This document shows, piece by piece, positions 43,911 to 52,341 of a stretch of 64,000 bases of DNA. A program made the position numbers and the translations under genes. The notes beneath the pieces were generated by a model. The model ran no database searches. It was not told where the DNA came from and saw only the letters and a list, made by a program, of their open reading frames with translations. Position 1 is the first letter of the stretch; each line of letters opens with the position of its first letter. The stretch comes from Paenibacillus cymbidii (lineage in GTDB: Bacteria > Bacillota > Bacilli > Paenibacillales > NBRC-103111), in the NCBI RefSeq assembly GCF_004764705.1, contig NZ_SHLX01000007.1:186001-250000 (forward strand), read 5' to 3'.

Positions 43911-44917
43911 GGATCGTTGTCTCCTTTCGTGCTGCCTGATCGAAGCGTTGCCAGATAAGCCGGTCCGAACGTGGCGTTCACCCAACCGTCGTCATAAATC
44001 GTATCCAGGTACCGCTCTCCGCGGTCCGGCAGCAGCACCGCACATACGCTGCCCGGAGCGATCCGCTCCCGGTACGCGGCAACAGCGGCAACAACGCCGC
44101 CGGAAGAACCGCCGGCGACGATCGATTCCCGGCGGGCCAGCAGCCGGCAATAACGAATGCTGTCGCGGTCGCCGACCGTCACAACGTCGTGCACGCCTTC
44201 AGCCGGCTTAAGCGCCGGCTCAATACCCGCCCCGATGCCGGGCAAATGCCGCTTCACGCCGGCGTTCGGCCGCCCGAAAATGACGCTGCCCGCAGCGTCG
44301 ACGGCGATCACGCGCGTAGCCAGGCCATGCTCGCGGATATAATCGATGCAGCCGCGAAGCGTGCCGCATGTGCTGACGCCAAGAAACAAATAGTCGATCG
44401 CCGGCACATCGGCGGCCAGTTCCGCCATCGTCGTGCGCTGGTGGGCCGCCGCGTTGTGCGGGTTGGCGTATTGATTCGGCCAGAACGCGTCCGGCAGCCG
44501 GCACAGCCAGCGGCGCACCCGGTTCAGACGCGCCGGGACGAATTCGCCCGTCGCCGGGTCGGGCCGGCTTACAAGATCGATCCGGGCGCCATACGCGCGC
44601 AGCAGCCGCAAATTGGCTTGCGTCGTCCGCGGATCGACCACGCAGACGAAGCGGCAGCCGAGCAAATTGCAAGCTTGCGCCAAGCCGATCGCCAGGTTGC
44701 CCGAACTCGACTCCACCACGACCGAACCTTCCCTCAGCTTGCCTTCGTGCTGTGCCGCTCGCAGCATGTCGATGGCCGGCCGATCTTTGACGCTGCCTCC
44801 CGGATTGAGCATCTCCAGCTTGGCGTACACCGCGAACGGCGCATCCCGAAACAGTCTCGCCAGCTTGACGGCAGGCGTTTTGCCGATCGCTCCCATAATA
44901 TCGTCGCAGGCGCTCAT
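43898..44917 (-). CDS. sbnA: SbnA-like PLP-dependent synthase
   Basis: This 339-aa beta-family PLP enzyme resembles O-phosphoserine-using SbnA. The PLP lysine is K44 in MLNPGGSVKDRPA, and the substrate loop reads VESSSGNLAIGLAQACN, which matches SbnA rather than ordinary cysteine synthase. GGSSGGVVAAVAAY gives the phosphate-binding loop. SbnA joins O-phosphoserine and glutamate to form N-(1-amino-1-carboxy-2-ethyl)glutamate. AAGGAGG lies six bases before the ATG. It follows the ligase gene by 19 bases and overlaps sbnB. Confidence 0.88.
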   Translation of the reverse strand: MSACDDIMGAIGKTPAVKLARLFRDAPFAVYAKLEMLNPGGSVKDRPAIDMLRAAQHEGKLREGSVVVESSSGNLAIGLAQACNLLGCRFVCVVDPRTTQANLRLLRAYGARIDLVSRPDPATGEFVPARLNRVRRWLCRLPDAFWPNQYANPHNAAAHQRTTMAELAADVPAIDYLFLGVSTCGTLRGCIDYIREHGLATRVIAVDAAGSVIFGRPNAGVKRHLPGIGAGIEPALKPAEGVHDVVTVGDRDSIRYCRLLARRESIVAGGSSGGVVAAVAAYRERIAPGSVCAVLLPDRGERYLDTIYDDGWVNATFGPAYLATLRSGSTKGDNDPCDI

Positions 44918-44936
44918 AATCGCCCTCCTTGCCGGG

Positions 44937-46187
44937 TCACTGGCCGGTCACGTACAGCTTCTTGCGCTTGACGGCTGCCGTTCCCGCCAGCCCGCGATAG
45001 TGCGCTTCGTTGTCCGCATCGACTTGCCGCACGTCGATCGACGCCAGCAAACCGGCGCGGATCATATCGCCGATGGCCGGAATCGCGTCACAGGCGCCGT
45101 CTTGAATCCGGACGATCGTTTCCTCGTCGATCGTCGTTTCGCTGAGCAAATAAACGCGCATGCGATTATGCTCCACGGCGACCCGCACTTCCGTACCGGG
45201 CGGCGCAAACGTATGCACGACATGTTCGATGTCGTAGACGCTGATTTTTTCGCCGTGCTTCAGCTCCGGTCCGATCCGTTTCACCAACGCCGCGAACGTC
45301 ATTCGTTCACGCCCGTCGATCGTCATCGCGCGCAAATCGCGCACCACATCGTACGTCACGAACCGCAGCGCCGGAAATTGCCGCCGGACGAAAGAAGTCA
45401 ACACCAGCACGGATTCCCCTTCCGGCAATTCCATGCCGGGCAGTCCCGCTTCTGCCGGCGTTGCCCCTTCCGCGAACAAACCGTCAAGCAGCACATAACG
45501 ATCGGTTGCCGCATCGCGGTACGCAATCGTGCCGATTTCGATGCTGCCGTACGTGTCGATGACGGCATCGGCGCCGATCCCGAGCCTCGCTGCCGCTTGC
45601 TTCCGCCAGGCGGGCGGCGCCGCTTCGCCAACCAGCATGACGCACATGACGCCCCAATCGAACGAATCTCCGGCCGCGGCCAGCATGCTGTCGAGCAGCG
45701 ATGGCATCGTGTACAACACATCCGGCCGGAAGTCCGCAATCGCCGCCAAATGCCGCTCCACCGGTTCGTGGAACGGGATGCTTGCCGTCAATAAGCCAAG
45801 TTGTTCGAACACGGCAATTGCCGTTGCCGCCGCATGGCCGGTGCCCATGTCGCTGAGCGCCCTCCTTGCCGGATACGGCTGGAGCAGCCGGGTGAACAGC
45901 TCCGTTTTGGCCGCCAAATACGCCGCTTCGTCCGCATCGTCATACACAATCGCTTTGCGCATGCCGCCGCTTGTGCCGGATGTCCGGTATACGTAAAGCC
46001 CCCCGCCGGCCATCGTCGCCGACCGCTCATAATAAGGCATCAGCTTGTCGTGGGTAAGCAGCGGCAGTTGGCTCCAATCAGCGCCGCTTGTTGTCAGTTC
46101 CCGGTACCAGGGGTGAAGCGCCAGCACTTCCTCCAGTTTCGCGCTTACGGATTCGTCCGTTGGCGCGGCGATGCCCGTTGCTTCCAT
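44937..46187 (-). CDS. PaaK-like adenylate-forming ligase of the sbnAB operon
   Basis: This 416-aa protein belongs to the phenylacetate-CoA ligase-like branch of AMP-forming enzymes. YVYRTSGTSGGMRKAI is the ATP-binding loop, with DTYGSIEIGTIAYRD and later LRFVTYDVVRDLRAM. It should activate a carboxylic acid as an acyl-adenylate. It is the first gene of the ligase-sbnA-sbnB operon, so the likely substrate is L-2,3-diaminopropionate or a partner acid to which it is joined; that is inference. AAGGAGG lies seven bases before the ATG. No carrier protein or NRPS gene is nearby. Confidence 0.82.
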   Translation of the reverse strand: MEATGIAAPTDESVSAKLEEVLALHPWYRELTTSGADWSQLPLLTHDKLMPYYERSATMAGGGLYVYRTSGTSGGMRKAIVYDDADEAAYLAAKTELFTRLLQPYPARRALSDMGTGHAAATAIAVFEQLGLLTASIPFHEPVERHLAAIADFRPDVLYTMPSLLDSMLAAAGDSFDWGVMCVMLVGEAAPPAWRKQAAARLGIGADAVIDTYGSIEIGTIAYRDAATDRYVLLDGLFAEGATPAEAGLPGMELPEGESVLVLTSFVRRQFPALRFVTYDVVRDLRAMTIDGRERMTFAALVKRIGPELKHGEKISVYDIEHVVHTFAPPGTEVRVAVEHNRMRVYLLSETTIDEETIVRIQDGACDAIPAIGDMIRAGLLASIDVRQVDADNEAHYRGLAGTAAVKRKKLYVTGQ

Positions 46188-46313
46188 TCCTTTCCCTCCT
46201 TGCGCCGTTCCAATACTAGCATCTTATGCAAAATAGTTGCTTGCGTCGCTGTTCTTGCCCACTCCCCGCAGGATGTGCGTTCATACGCTAGATTAGAAGA
46301 AAGGGATGATACG

Positions 46314-47099
46314 ATGGGGCAAAAGGCTGGGCGCTACGCGCGGTTGGCGCATGATAAATGGACCAAAACGAACATTCTGAACCGCAATCGCACCGTCAAA
46401 CCGCACATACCTGCTACGATGCGGTACAGCGGCGCCGCACTTCAGCGCATGCTTGCCCTTTACGGCATGGTGTACGTCAAACCGAACCGCGGTTCGCACG
46501 GCCGCGGCGTCATTCGCGTCGAAAAACATAAAAACCGGGCAGGCGTCGTCGCCTACTCGGTTCATATCGGATCGTCGCGCCGCACAGGCTTCGGCCTGGC
46601 AGCGCTGTTGGCCGCGCTCAGACCCCACGTTTCCAGAGAAACGTATTTGATCCAGCGGGGCATTAATTTGTTGCGGCATCGGGGCCGCAAGTTCGACATT
46701 CGTCTTGTGACGCAGCTTGACCGCAATCGCAGGTGGCGGGTTACTGGCGCGCTAGCGCGCGTCGCCCATCCCGGCAAAGCGGTGACGAACGGCTCGCAGG
46801 GGGCGACCATCCGCACTTGCGACGCGGCGCTGGCCGGCTCGCTCGGCTTCAGGGATCGCGTTCGCCTGATCTCCGGGCTGCGCCGGCTCGGCCTGAGATC
46901 GGCGCGTACGCTCCGGCGCGCCTTCCCGCATCTAAACGAGCTCGGCTTCGACATTGCCGTCGACGGATGGCGCCGCAGCTGGATTCTCGAAGTCAACACA
47001 AGACCGGAAGCCATCCCGTTCCGCAAGCTGGCGGACCGCACGATGTACCGCCGCATCCTGGCTTTTCGCAGGCTGAACGGCAATTTCACGACGCGATGA
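46314..47099 (+). CDS. YheC/YheD-type ATP-grasp protein (spore-coat-associated family)
   Basis: This 261-aa protein matches the YheC/D ATP-grasp family: MVYVKPNRGSHGRGVIRVEK, SRETYLIQRGINLLRHRGRKFDIRLVTQLD, TNGSQGATIRT, ELGFDIAVDGWRRSWILEVNTRPE. The VNTRP motif includes the metal-binding Asn. YheC/D proteins are annotated as endospore coat-associated, but their reaction is unknown. It is shorter than full YheD, starting right at the ATP-grasp part. AAAGGG precedes ATG 46314. It is divergent from the ligase-sbnAB operon. Confidence 0.85.
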   Translation: MGQKAGRYARLAHDKWTKTNILNRNRTVKPHIPATMRYSGAALQRMLALYGMVYVKPNRGSHGRGVIRVEKHKNRAGVVAYSVHIGSSRRTGFGLAALLAALRPHVSRETYLIQRGINLLRHRGRKFDIRLVTQLDRNRRWRVTGALARVAHPGKAVTNGSQGATIRTCDAALAGSLGFRDRVRLISGLRRLGLRSARTLRRAFPHLNELGFDIAVDGWRRSWILEVNTRPEAIPFRKLADRTMYRRILAFRRLNGNFTTR

Positions 47100-47133
47100 G
47101 GTAGGCCGGGAAGCCGAACCTCGAGGACCTCTT

Positions 47134-47332
47134 GGAAAAATAGCCCATAAAAAATGGCTTATTCATCCATTTTGCTCCCCTCCATTAAAAATAGCCAGTA
47201 AAAACACTGGCTATTCTGACCAAATTGCCCCAAAATGGCACATTTCAATGAAATAGCCAGCGATTTCACTGGCTATTTTGCCGTGGCCGGTCATTTTCAG
47301 CGAAATAGCCCCTGAAACATGGCTTATTTGGC
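47134..47332. repeat. Four-hairpin intergenic repeat element, copy E (reverse orientation)
   Basis: The order of hairpins is reversed relative to copies A, B and D: AATAGCCCAT…ATGGCTTATT first, then GCCAGTAAA…CACTGGC, GCCAGCGA…CACTGGC and ATAGCCCCTG…ATGGCTTATT. It lies between the convergent YheC/D-like and C39-like genes. Arms are less perfect than in A and C, suggesting decay. Confidence 0.85.
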
Positions 47333-47358
47333 GGACGCAGCACCGTCTCTGCTTGCGC

Positions 47359-47982
47359 TCATAGCCAGAACGACAGGAACGCGCCGGAAAACGAGCGCTC
47401 GAAATCATCCAACCGGACGAAATGCCGTTCCCAATTGTACGCGGCATAAGACGACGGATGGTGGACGATAAAACCTTGCAGCTCCCCGTCCGCCATCACA
47501 TAACCGAGCGCCACAATGAGGTGCCCTCCGGGCGCAAGGAGAGCGCCGTCCGGCTTCCGTTTCCCGCCGTTAAAGCCCGCTGTAACCGAAACGATGCACG
47601 GCCTGTTCTGCTCCAGTTCGGCTAGCACGTCGCGAGCGCCGCTGCGCCGGATCGACTTCCCCCGGACCCGGTAGCCGGCGGCCAACTCGACCAACCCTTG
47701 ATGGATCCACCCTTTATCGCAATGGGCGCCGCTTGCCGCGCCCCGGTAGACCAACTCGCCATAAGCTTCGCTTGGCGGCTCGCCGCAATGACGCCGGAAG
47801 CCGTCGATCACCATCTTCAGCGAAGCGATTCCGCAGCCGCGCACCTGCCAGTGTTCCGCGTCCTCCTTGCTGCGGAAGCCCTGCAGGTGTTCGTCGGCAA
47901 AATCGACCATCTGCGTATAAAACGGGATCGGATAAGAAACGAGGAACGTTTGCGCAGATTCGTTCGGTTGCATCGCTTGCAT
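47359..47982 (-). CDS. C39-like cysteine peptidase family protein
   Basis: This 207-aa protein has the papain-like C39_2 pattern. The catalytic Cys is C50 in QVRGCGIASLKMVIDG, a His lies in APGGHLIVALGY, and a following GFIVHHPSS supplies Asn/Asp-type residues (D is absent there, so the third residue is uncertain). C39-like proteins cleave peptides or have lost activity and act in binding. There is no signal peptide. AAAGGA precedes the ATG, and the acetyltransferase gene ends 22 bases upstream, so they share a transcript. The natural substrate is unknown. Confidence 0.8.
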   Translation of the reverse strand: MQAMQPNESAQTFLVSYPIPFYTQMVDFADEHLQGFRSKEDAEHWQVRGCGIASLKMVIDGFRRHCGEPPSEAYGELVYRGAASGAHCDKGWIHQGLVELAAGYRVRGKSIRRSGARDVLAELEQNRPCIVSVTAGFNGGKRKPDGALLAPGGHLIVALGYVMADGELQGFIVHHPSSYAAYNWERHFVRLDDFERSFSGAFLSFWL

Positions 47983-48004
47983 TCGGTTGCGGTTCCTTTC
48001 CCCG

Positions 48005-48523
48005 TTACGGCTGCTCCCGCAGCAGCGGCAGCGCCATCAGCGTTTCGTCGGAATAGTTTCCTTCGTATTTCAAAGCGCGTACTTCGACGCCATAGCTCCG
48101 AAAGCCAAGCGCTTCATACAGCCGATGAGCGCGATCGTTGGCGGACACGACCGCCAGATGGAGTTGCTCCACGCCGTCAAGCCGTTTCGCCCGTTCGATC
48201 AACGCAAGCAGCATCGCCTTGCCAACGCCCCGGCTTCTCGCTTCCGGCGCGACGAACATCCCGTAGACGTTTCCTTTATGAGCGGTTTTGACGCCGCTTT
48301 CCCGCACAAACGTCACGATGCCGACCAGAGCGCCTTGGCGGTCGAATGCGCCCAGCGTAAATTTGCCTTCCGCAGCCAGAACCCGGTCAGCTACGAATTC
48401 CAGCGAAAAAGTTGCTTCCCGCTCGTACGTCGATCCGAACGCCTCGGGATTCAGCTGCAATGCGCGCAAGCGCAGCTGCCGATACGCTTCAACGTCGTTT
48501 TCATTCAATACGCGAATGTTCAC
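48005..48523 (-). CDS. GNAT-family N-acetyltransferase
   Basis: This 172-aa cytoplasmic protein carries the GNAT fold: VNIRVLNENDVEAYRQLRLRALQLNPEAFGSTYERE at the N-terminus, acetyl-CoA loop APEARSRGVGKAML and C-terminal SANDRAHRLYEALGF. GTG 48523 is preceded by GGGGAGGGG, so I separate it from the in-frame upstream cupin-like segment. The acceptor is unknown. Amine or aminoglycoside-type substrates are common for the family. Confidence 0.85.
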   Translation of the reverse strand: MNIRVLNENDVEAYRQLRLRALQLNPEAFGSTYEREATFSLEFVADRVLAAEGKFTLGAFDRQGALVGIVTFVRESGVKTAHKGNVYGMFVAPEARSRGVGKAMLLALIERAKRLDGVEQLHLAVVSANDRAHRLYEALGFRSYGVEVRALKYEGNYSDETLMALPLLREQP

Positions 48524-48721
48524 CGTATCCCCTCCCCCGTACCATTTCGCCAAATGGATACGAGTTCCTTCCTTCATTCCACCGCGAATCGGTCTCCCCG
48601 GCTCGTTGCACATCTGATGTGCCAGGAGCGGAGCGATTTCGATGCCTTCCAGTTCGTGAAGCACAATGCTTTTCCCGTCAATCCTCATCGTGGCCGTCCC
48701 AGACAGCACGAAAAAAGACAC
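48524..48721 (-). pseudogene. 5'-truncated cupin gene remnant
   Basis: Translation of this frame gives a cupin C-terminal half (FFVLSGTATMRIDGKSIVLHELEGIEIAPLLAHQMCNEPGRPIR). The expected first 50-60 residues are missing. The remnant begins within a few bases of the point where sequence shared with 54444-54530 (GAATGGCGCGCATGAAGCAAAGTGTC on this strand) ends. The reading frame continues in phase into the acetyltransferase. It probably marks a gene cut by the repeat element. Confidence 0.65.
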
Positions 48722-48767
48722 TTTGCTTCATGCGCGCCATTCCCCCGTCCGCCAACTAACCTCCTGC

Positions 48768-48963
48768 AAAATAGGCCCTATTTTCTTGCCTATTTCGCCA
48801 AAAACGGGCCGTCCATACGAAATAACCAACGAAATCACTGGCTATTTCGCTTGAAATGCCTATTGGAAGGCGATCACGGGCAAATAACCAGTGAAATCAC
48901 TGGCTATTTCCTTCGAGCCGGGCGATAAGGGGCAAATAGGCCATTTTTCATGGGCTATTTTGG
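48768..48963. repeat. Four-hairpin intergenic repeat element, copy B
   Basis: This has the same order as copies A and D (AATAGGCC…TGCCTATTT, ACCAACGA…CACTGGC, ACCAGTGA…CACTGGC, AATAGGCCA…TGGGCTATTT). Unlike the other copies it lies between two genes on the same strand (sulfatase pseudogene end, cupin remnant start). Its left flank 48716-48767 is shared with copy C but lacks about 38 bases present there. The 48964-49060 stretch holds nothing recognisable. Confidence 0.85.
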
Positions 48964-49060
48964 TTGCCGAGCAATAAATCGGGCCATTCAGAGCGTAGCT
49001 CGCCAGGATCTGCTTCCTGCAGCAGCGCGCGAGAGCGCTCGTTCACGAAGCAGCGAAGCG

Positions 49061-49110
49061 GAAGGGCTGCATCCGAAAACAACAAGCGATCGAAGGAGAA
49101 TCCCTCCGAG
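49061..49110. repeat. Remnant of long palindrome family F (copy 3)
   Basis: GCATCCGAAAACAACAAGCGATCG-AAGGAG corresponds to the right arm of the 18285-18398 palindrome. The left arm is degenerate, so this is a half copy next to the four-hairpin element B. Confidence 0.65.
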
Positions 49111-49122
49111 TCCGCTCCCCCT

Positions 49123-50529
49123 TTAATGCCACCCGTACGTATTGTGCGCGCGAAGCTCGCGGTCGGACAGCTGCGGCACGTTCAGGTTGACGAGCTCGCC
49201 GCCCAACACATGCGGATTGCCTTCCGCCGCCAAATGCACGATCAACTGCCGACGCAGCGTGGCCAGCAGCGCCCGATCCCGCAAAGGTGCCAATTCGCCG
49301 CGATCGTTAACGGCATCAAATAACAACTCCTTGCCGTCCTCGGCACTGTACATATATTTGTACCCACCCGTGTGCAGCATATGCGAGTGGCCGATTTGGC
49401 CATGCCGCTCGCGCCGCACCGCCTGCGCCTCGCCGCGCACGAGCGGCAGCAGGCTCCGCCCCGTAATGTCCGGCGGAACGTGAGAGCCGGCGATGCCGCA
49501 GAACGTCGCGAACAAATCGTCGAGCCCGACCAGCGCATCGCACGTCCCCCCGGCCGCAAACGTTTCGCCTTTCGGCGGGAGGACGATCAGCGGAATGTTC
49601 GCCGACGGCTCGAGAAAGGTCGATTTGCCGGTATCGTCCATGTCCCCGAGCATTTCCCCGTGGTTGCTGGCGTACACGATCCTTGTGTCGTCCAGCGCGC
49701 CGACGCTGCGCAGCTTGCCGAGCAGCCGCCCGAGCTGGTGATCGAGATGCGTCACCATGCCGTAATACACGCCGCGCGCCTTGCGCAACGCCTTCGGCTT
49801 CATCCTCACCGAGTTCCACATTTCCCGGTGCTTGCGCAAGTCGTACGGACACGCGTCCGTATAAATCCAGTACGGCACAACCGGCGCCGGCACGTCTTCG
49901 TCGTCGTACATCGAATAGTACGGCTCGTGCACCGTATTCGGCAGATGCGGATCGATCAGCGACAGCCAGAGAAAAAACGGCTGCGTGCGGTCGCGATAGT
50001 CGAGGAACCGGATCGCATGATCGACGAGCCAGTGCGTCATCGTCCATTCCGCCAGCATTTGGTTCCAATCCGGGAACGGTTCGTTCATGCCGATACCGGA
50101 CCCGCTCTTCAATTGCAGCCGCGCCTAGTCGTTGTACTGGTTTTCGCCGACAACGCCTTCGAAACCGCCGCGAAAGCTCGGCTCGGTATGCCAATGCGTT
50201 TTGCCCATAATCTGCGTCTGGTAGCCCGCCTGCGTCAGCAAGCTGCCGAGGAACAGCTCGCGCCTCCGCTCGATCCGGTAATCGATCGCATAGTCCGGCT
50301 TGCCGTACACGTGCGCCTGAATGCCGGTGACCAGCGTCGTTCGCGCCGGTATGCACACGGGACAGTCCGCGTAAGCGCGGTCAAAACGGATGCCCATCTG
50401 CGCCAGCTTGTCCAGATGCGGCGTACGCACGCACGGATGGCCGGCGCAGCCGAGCGTATCGGCGCGATGCTGGTCGGATGTAACGAACAGCACATTCGGT
50501 TTTCCCCGTACTCCCTGCCTCCCTTGCAT
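49123..50529 (-). pseudogene. Arylsulfatase-family gene with in-frame TAG stop
   Basis: The frame from ATG 50529 encodes a sulfatase: KPNVLFVTSDQHRADTLGC with metal ligands, and the formylglycine motif C59-I-P-A-R63 in DCPVCIPARTTLVTG. At 50127-50125 a TAG follows NQYND; the same frame then continues ARLQLKSGSGIGMNEP to a normal sulfatase end (VYASNHGEMLGDMDDTGKSTFLEP, NIPLIVLPPKGE). Relatives often read DYARWL at this position, so a single TAC/TAT to TAG change would explain it. The full product would be 468 codons. As it stands only a 134-aa N-terminal fragment is made unless the stop is suppressed. It belongs to a glycan locus with the heparinase-like gene. Confidence 0.85.
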
Positions 50530-50544
50530 CCCCGCTCGCCTCCC

Positions 50545-51018
50545 TTACCCTTTGACCGAACCGAGCACGATGCCTTTCATGAAATACCGCTGCAGGAACG
50601 GATACACGAGCATGATCGGCAGCGTGCCGAGAAAAATTTGCGCCGCCCGTACGGTCCGGTCGCTGACGAAAATCCAGACATACACCGTGCGGAATCGGAA
50701 CTCCCTCGTCTCCTTGGATAGCGGGAAAGCGATCAGCACGACCAGCAGCAGCGACAGCGGCACCGCCATCAGCTCGCGCTGCAGCGTAACGCCGATCGAC
50801 CGCCAAAACTCCGGCTTCTCCGACACGAACGAATACGTCTTGACCGTAAACTCGACCGGCCATAACGCCACCCGGCCCGCTTGCGCCGCCGCGCTTGAGC
50901 TGAACGAAATCGCCAGCACTTGCAGCAGCGGCATGAAGCAAAGAAAGGTCGCCACGGACAACAGCGTATAATTGGCAAGAACGAATATCGTCCACCCCAC
51001 GTTTAATGGCCTGTTCAT
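50545..51018 (-). pseudogene. LplC-type permease with large internal in-frame deletion
   Basis: The 157-aa product keeps the N-terminal part of an LplC-type permease (NYTLLSVATFLCFMPLLQVLAISFSSS, LSLLLVVLIAFPLSKETREFRFRTVYVWIFV) and its very end (LGTLPIMLVYPFLQRYFMKGIVLGSVKG). It lacks about 130 residues between them, including the EAA loop. A normal family member in this window has 287 residues. The join lies near 50665 and keeps the frame. Without the EAA loop it cannot couple to an ATPase, so it is almost certainly non-functional. Confidence 0.82.
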
Positions 51019-51045
51019 GCGACTTCTCCTTCCGGGCGGACAACG

Positions 51046-51903
51046 TCAGAAAATGCGATAATGGGCAAACCGGTACGCAAGTGCATACGAAACCGACATC
51101 AGCACGAGCGAAACGATCGATTTGAAAAAGCCGACAGCCGTCGACACGCCGAACTGGTAATCGATCAAACCGAGCCGGTACACCATCGTATCGAGGATAT
51201 CGCCCGTTTCGTACACGGACGGGCTGTACAGGTTGAACACCTGATCGAAGCCGGCGTTCAGCACGTTGCCGAGGCTCAGCGTCGCCATCAGCACGATGAT
51301 CGGCAGAATGCCGGGCAGCGTAATGTAGATCGTTTGCTTCCACCGGCCGGCGCCGTCCATGATCGCCGCTTCGTACAGCGACGGGCTGATCCCGGTGAAC
51401 GCCGCCAAATAAATGATCGTGCCCCAGCCGAATTCCTTCCAGCTGTGCGTCGCGACGAGCACATACGGAAACCAGTCCGCATTGCCGACAAAAAAGATCG
51501 ATTCGACGCCGAACCAGCCGAGCGCCTGGTTGACCAGCCCGCTGGACGGGGACAACACGTCAAGGAAGATGCCGGACAATATAACCCACGACAGGAAATG
51601 GGGCAAATAAACGATCGTTTGCACCGTACGCTTGAACGCCGCCCGGCCCACTTCGTTAAGCGGCAAGGCGAACACGATCGGCACAACCAGCCCGACGACG
51701 ATTTTCATCAGCGTGACGAAGACGGTATTCCACAGCACCTGCTGGAAGCCGGGAAGTTTGAACGCATACGTAAAATTGTCGAAGCCGACCCACGGCGAGA
51801 CGAACAGCCCTTTGGTCAAATCGAGCTTCTGAAACGCGATCGCCATCCCCGCCATCGGACCGTAGCTGAACAGCAGCACGATCGCCAGGCCCGGCACGTT
51901 CAT
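51046..51903 (-). CDS. LplB-type carbohydrate ABC permease, N-terminus replaced
   Basis: From ATG 51903 this gives a 285-aa permease with the first helix NVPGLAIVLLFSYGPMAGMAIAF and EAA loop EAAIMDGAGRWKQTIYITLPGI. Full-length relatives have another 20-40 N-terminal residues and their own ribosome binding site. Here the upstream DNA is a sensor-kinase 5' fragment whose TGA stop overlaps the ATG (TGATG), giving possible translational coupling. The transmembrane core looks intact, so function is possible, but its partner permease is deleted and no binding protein gene is present in the locus. Confidence 0.75.
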   Translation of the reverse strand: MNVPGLAIVLLFSYGPMAGMAIAFQKLDLTKGLFVSPWVGFDNFTYAFKLPGFQQVLWNTVFVTLMKIVVGLVVPIVFALPLNEVGRAAFKRTVQTIVYLPHFLSWVILSGIFLDVLSPSSGLVNQALGWFGVESIFFVGNADWFPYVLVATHSWKEFGWGTIIYLAAFTGISPSLYEAAIMDGAGRWKQTIYITLPGILPIIVLMATLSLGNVLNAGFDQVFNLYSPSVYETGDILDTMVYRLGLIDYQFGVSTAVGFFKSIVSLVLMSVSYALAYRFAHYRIF

Positions 51904-52106
51904 CAGATGCGAGCCATATCGATTTCCAGCAGGTTGGCGTAATATTGCACCCGCGAATCGATGGAGCGCTGCAGTTCCTCCTCCACGCTGCGTTTGCCGC
52001 TCTTGATAAAATGCAGGCTGATGTAGGTCAGCGGCGTAATGACAAGCAGAAACGCCAGCACCAGCTTGTAAAAAACCGAAAATTTCCAGTTGAACCACCG
52101 CGGCAT
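51903..52106 (-). pseudogene. N-terminal stub of a YesM-like sensor histidine kinase
   Basis: The 67-aa product (FYKLVLAFLLVITPLTYISLHFIKSGKRSVEEELQRSIDSRVQYYANLLEIDMARI) is the start of a YesM-type kinase: first membrane helix and the beginning of the extracellular sensor. It ends abruptly in a stop at the join with the permease. GGGAGGGGG precedes ATG 52106, so the kinase promoter and ribosome binding site now drive this fragment plus the permease. A deletion of the rest of the kinase and the permease 5' end explains the arrangement. Confidence 0.78.
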
Positions 52107-52341
52107 GCGTTTCCCCCTCCCCTTTCGGGAACCGGTCATGTAGCTTCAATCTACCTCACCCGTTGCGGAAATCCAAGCTCCCTTCGGAAAACGACATAAC
52201 GATGATCGCATTCGGCGGCAAAATAGTTAACAGAAGATAAGCTGGGTTAACAAAACGATAGTGCTGCCCGCCCGCCATTTCGTTAAGCTAGGGAATGGAT
52301 TCGCAGCACGGTGCACAGCGCCGATCGGGAGGAACTCATTC

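Noticed and set aside
50125-50127. Reading the sulfatase TAG as pyrrolysine or another recoded residue
   Set aside because: There is no PylTSBCD machinery nearby, the position is not a catalytic one, and neighbouring genes of the locus are also broken, so mutation is simpler.
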